DNA of 8,533 nt from Ghiorsea sp. (lineage in GTDB: Bacteria; Pseudomonadota; Zetaproteobacteria; Mariprofundales; Mariprofundaceae), in contig JAJFLD010000119.1 in NCBI GenBank assembly GCA_021772875.1, forward strand, positions 1-8,533. The letters are read 5' to 3'. The position numbers were made by a program, and so were the translations under genes. Each line of letters begins with the position of its first letter. The stretch's first letter is position 1. The notes below the pieces were generated by a model. It was not told where the DNA came from. It did no database searches and saw only the letters and a program-made list of their open reading frames with translations. This document shows, in pieces, positions 5,657 through 8,533 of this stretch.

Positions 5657-8533
5657 ATGTTTCAAAGGGCCATGCATGTTCTTTTAGGGACTACATTTGT
5701 TGCACTATTTGGTTTTCAAGTTGCGTGGGCCGTATCCTTTGGCTCCATGGACGTGGCAAGCAAAATGGGAGAGCCTTTTTACGCAGAAGTTCCATTGCGC
5801 ATGGGAGCCGATGAGTCTTTAAGTAAAACTTCTGTCGATTTGGGTAGCCCTGCTGATTATCGTATTTTAGAGGTGTATCGTAATCCAGTGTTGAACACGA
5901 TACACGCAGATATTGTTGATGATGAGCGAGGCCCGCGTGTCACGTTATCTTCAGAATCAAGTATTGATACAGCCTTCTTTAATTTAATCTTAAAAATACG
6001 CTATGGTCGCTCTACACATTATAAAAAAATCCCAGTTTTCCTTGATGCTTCGGCAAAAGCTTTCACCGCATCTGATCAACCGCAGGTTTCTGCCGCGCCA
6101 GCAGTCAATGCTGCAAATGTTCGCCCCGAATCTTCAGAAGCATTTATCACTAAAGTGCCAGAAGGAGCCGCCAGCAATGGTAAAGAGCCTTTTGAAGAAA
6201 TCGTTGATGCAAATGCAACAGCACCAACAGCGCAACAAAATGAAATGTATGATGGCTGGGCGAGAACTTCGCGTTATGGGCCTATGGTTTACGGCGACAC
6301 AATCACAACAGTAGCCAAACGTTTGCGTGCAGATGAGCAATTTAGCAATCAACAAGTGATGATGGCGCTTTTTGAGAAAAATAAAAAACAATTCTCTAAA
6401 AATAATATCAATCTTATTAAGGCTGGCGCATATTTGGACGTGCCTACGGCACAAGAAGTTGTTCAACTTTCTACAGTGGGAGCAAAGGCAGCACTTTCTG
6501 AACAAACAAAAGCTTGGAAAGCAATGCAAAACCAACCCAAATATGCAGCTTTGGCTGAAGCTCAGCGTACCCGTTATTCAAGCCGTGTCCGCATTGGTCA
6601 AACGGCAACAGGTACTGCAAGTCAGCCGATTTCGGCCCCTGTAAGTTCAGGGAAAAATTCTAAGGCTGAAGCCGTGTTGCCCGAAGCAGCACCGAGCGCG
6701 GCAACTAAAAACTTAGAGAAACAACTCAGTGAAAAAGATAGTCAGTTGGCAGCGTTGCAACAAAAAATGACTGAGCTTGAAAGCAGACTAGTTAAGGCTG
6801 AAAAAGTCACTGTAGAGACGCCTGTAGATGCAAATGCTGCGGCGCTTGATGCTCAAAACAAACGTTTGGAACTTGTGATTACAAGGCTAAAAAACCAATT
6901 GGAATTGGCCAAGACCAGTGGGGCAGAAGAATCTGGCATGGCTGGTTGGATGATGTATGCGCTTATGGGTTTAGCAGCGCTTGTATTGGCTTTGCTTGCT
7001 GCAGTTTTGGTCTTGCTTCGCAAAGGCAGAGCGCATCCGGCAGATAAAGATAATGCAGCCTATGCTTTGTCTGAAGCTGATGATGGTAAACTGCCTGAAA
7101 TAAAAAATAATCAAGCGACAGTCGCTGTGGATCTTTTAGATACAGCAGAGCTGAATAATACAGATGGTTTTGCTATGCCTAGCCACGATGGTTCAGATAT
7201 TGATGCTTCGGCAGAAATGTTTGGTTCTTCTGGCGACCTTTTAGAAGAAATCCCTGAATTAACAGATGAAGAAACAGGCGAAATGGCACCATTCAACGCT
7301 GATGGCGATGAAACACCTGATCCGAATGTAAACTATTTAGAAGACGCTGATGTTTACATGCGTTATGGCATGGAAGATGAAGCTGAGAAACAAGTTCGCA
7401 TGGCGCTCAAACTGCAAGAAGACAACCCCGAAGCACATGCTAAAATGGTTCAAATTCAACGTGCTAAAGGTGATGAGTCTGCTGCAAAAGATGCTATTGC
7501 AGTGGCCAAAGGCCTTTTGGCCGGCAGTGGGCTGGCAGCTTTTGAGGCGGCTCTTGCCGAAACATTCACAGATTCAACAGGTTTCCCTATAGCTGAAGCG
7601 CATGATGACTTTGGCTTGGAGACAAGTGAACCTGAAAGCGATGATTTCCCTTCTGCCATGGACTCTGGAGAAGTGGATTTTGACTTTAGTGAAATGGGTC
7701 AAGAAGAGCTTGATGCCCGCCTTGAGGAAGCCGATGCAAGTATAGAACCTGTAGCTTCAAAAAATGAATATGTGGATAGCCTTGTGCTTGAGGGCATGGA
7801 CTTTGATTTTGACAAGGCTGAAATAGAATCTGATAAAGGTGAGTCTGAAACCCTTGGCTCAGCTGATGATGTGGTGGATGATGAGCAGTCAGATGAGCAA
7901 GGCGTTGTCTCATTGGATGCTGTAGATAGCCAAGAACTTGATAGCATTGAAGTTGATTTTGATAGTGTAGAATTATCACCATCCGATGTCTTGGATACCG
8001 ATATCGGTTTAGAAAACATTGCAGGACTTGACTTTGATGTTGCCGATTTGGATATGGATGACACTTCAGAAGTGTTTATTGATTCAGGTACAGTGCATGT
8101 TTCTTCAGGCGACCCAGATGTGGCACCCGATGATGAACTTAATGATTTTGAAATAGATAAGGCACGTGCTGCTGCTGAAGAAGAGGCCAAAGCAGATTCT
8201 GTGGATTTAGATGCAGATCATGAAGATCCTTTTTCGGCAGCTTCTTTTGCTTTAGATGAGAAGGGAGCCAGTGCGGCTTCAGAAGATTGGGATACAAATG
8301 CACTTGGTGCATTAGCAGGTGAAGAAGAAGATGCCTTATCGCTCACTGAAAATGGGCAAGATCAATCGTCAGATGACGATGGAACTGGTATCGAACTTGA
8401 AGAATTGGATTTCGATGGACTTGATACTGATGCAGATAAAAATGAGACAGGTGAAGTAGACCTTGAAGCGTCTTTGGGTGATGTTGAAGATATTGGTCTT
8501 GAATCTTTGGACATGGGTTTTGATTTACCTGAT
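5657..8533 (+). CDS. fimV: FimV-family polar/pilus assembly protein, 3' truncated by window edge
   Basis: An uninterrupted frame of 959 codons runs off the right edge. In order it encodes: a signal peptide (1-25, likely cut after AWA); the FimV N-terminal periplasmic domain (about 26-130), where GSMDVASKMGEPFYAEVPL corresponds to the family's G-x-h-x-V-x-S-x-hGqPLxAeh motif; a Pro/Ala-rich linker; a LysM domain (about 206-263, GDTITTVAKRL) expected to bind peptidoglycan; a coiled coil (about 351-420); one transmembrane helix (about 430-454); and an acidic cytoplasmic region. Within the last part, residues 556-623 look like a TPR-type helical hairpin (DVYMRYGMEDEAEKQVRMAL). After residue 650 the chain is Asp/Glu-rich. 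The family's C-terminal TPR domain would lie beyond the window. In Pseudomonas FimV supports type IV pilus assembly, twitching and cAMP signalling at the pole. The gene order after leuB-asd supports the call. Confidence 0.9.
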   Translation, partial: MFQRAMHVLLGTTFVALFGFQVAWAVSFGSMDVASKMGEPFYAEVPLRMGADESLSKTSVDLGSPADYRILEVYRNPVLNTIHADIVDDERGPRVTLSSESSIDTAFFNLILKIRYGRSTHYKKIPVFLDASAKAFTASDQPQVSAAPAVNAANVRPESSEAFITKVPEGAASNGKEPFEEIVDANATAPTAQQNEMYDGWARTSRYGPMVYGDTITTVAKRLRADEQFSNQQVMMALFEKNKKQFSKNNINLIKAGAYLDVPTAQEVVQLSTVGAKAALSEQTKAWKAMQNQPKYAALAEAQRTRYSSRVRIGQTATGTASQPISAPVSSGKNSKAEAVLPEAAPSAATKNLEKQLSEKDSQLAALQQKMTELESRLVKAEKVTVETPVDANAAALDAQNKRLELVITRLKNQLELAKTSGAEESGMAGWMMYALMGLAALVLALLAAVLVLLRKGRAHPADKDNAAYALSEADDGKLPEIKNNQATVAVDLLDTAELNNTDGFAMPSHDGSDIDASAEMFGSSGDLLEEIPELTDEETGEMAPFNADGDETPDPNVNYLEDADVYMRYGMEDEAEKQVRMALKLQEDNPEAHAKMVQIQRAKGDESAAKDAIAVAKGLLAGSGLAAFEAALAETFTDSTGFPIAEAHDDFGLETSEPESDDFPSAMDSGEVDFDFSEMGQEELDARLEEADASIEPVASKNEYVDSLVLEGMDFDFDKAEIESDKGESETLGSADDVVDDEQSDEQGVVSLDAVDSQELDSIEVDFDSVELSPSDVLDTDIGLENIAGLDFDVADLDMDDTSEVFIDSGTVHVSSGDPDVAPDDELNDFEIDKARAAAEEEAKADSVDLDADHEDPFSAASFALDEKGASAASEDWDTNALGALAGEEEDALSLTENGQDQSSDDDGTGIELEELDFDGLDTDADKNETGEVDLEASLGDVEDIGLESLDMGFDLPD
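6272..6445 (+). other. LysM domain within the FimV-type protein
   Basis: Residues 206-263 encode a single LysM-like fold: RYGPMVYGDTITTVAKRL, a two-helix core with QVMMALFEKN, then INLIKAGAYLDVP. The YG-P-V-x-x-GDT start and the N-I-N-x-h-K-A-G-x-h-L-x-h-P ending are the form found in FimV proteins. It lies between the signal peptide and the transmembrane helix and so faces the periplasm. Confidence 0.85.
6947..7018 (+). other. Transmembrane helix of the FimV-type protein
   Basis: Residues 431-454 are an uncharged hydrophobic run (from WMMYALMGLAAL to LVLL), followed by RKGR. This places the coiled coil and LysM in the periplasm and the acidic tail in the cytoplasm. Confidence 0.85.
7673..8416 (+). 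repeat. Degenerate (V/M/L)DFD acidic motif repeats in the FimV-type tail
   Basis: A short motif of a hydrophobic residue plus DFD recurs at residues 673 (VDFDF), 714 (MDFDF), 766 (VDFD), 791 (LDFD) and 917 (LDFD), separated by Asp/Glu/Ser-rich linker. By hand count residues 651-959 hold 106 Asp/Glu and 9 Lys/Arg. The DNA copies share GATTTTGA/GACTTTGA-like cores but are not identical. Confidence 0.6.

Noticed and set aside
6134..6535. A 133-codon minus-strand frame rich in Cys, His and Phe opposite the LysM region.
   Set aside because: The composition is typical of an antisense shadow, and the plus-strand frame has clear FimV and LysM domains.
7699..8190. A 163-codon Ser-rich minus-strand frame opposite the fimV-type gene.
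   Set aside because: It mirrors Asp/Glu/Ala codons (GAT, GAA, GCA) read in antisense. The low-complexity Ser/Thr output, lack of a start signal and strong coding signal on the other strand mark it as a shadow.

Overview
The window comes from a Gram-negative proteobacterium of moderate to low GC content. It carries markers of an LPS-bearing, BAM-assembled outer membrane (HldD, a BamE-type lipoprotein), PgsA, and a FimV-type polar/pilus protein downstream of leuB-asd. The leuB-asd-fimV order is familiar from Gammaproteobacteria such as Pseudomonas. A zetaproteobacterium or another deep relative is also possible; I cannot fix the genus from the sequence alone.

Layout. (1) Positions 1-388, plus strand: the 3' end of an iron-containing alcohol dehydrogenase gene, cut by the window edge. 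(2) Positions 443-3323, minus strand: a tight six-gene run. In transcription order it holds a pentapeptide-repeat protein, a helix-hairpin-helix-like protein of unknown function, hldD, a bamE-type lipoprotein gene, an unrecognised two-helix membrane protein and pgsA. Gaps are 15 nt or less, and two junctions are GTGA and ATGA overlaps, so one transcript with translational coupling is likely. (3) Positions 3324-3491: a 168-bp divergent intergenic region that should hold the promoters for both directions; I see no convincing sigma70 hexamer pair in it. (4) Positions 3492-8533, plus strand: leuB, asd (ATGA overlap with leuB), and a very long open frame for a FimV-family protein that runs off the right edge.

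How the genes fit together. The minus-strand run is mainly about building the cell envelope: ADP-heptose for LPS core, beta-barrel assembly and phosphatidylglycerol synthesis, with three small accessory proteins of unknown role. The plus-strand group combines leucine synthesis, the aspartate branch toward lysine/methionine/threonine and diaminopimelate, and an inner-membrane scaffold with a periplasmic LysM domain and a long acidic cytoplasmic tail.

The content is mostly conserved core genome. I found no mobile elements, CRISPR arrays, tRNA or rRNA genes and no clear novel system. The least explained parts are the pentapeptide/HhH pair ahead of hldD, the small membrane protein between bamE and pgsA, and the repetitive acidic tail of FimV.
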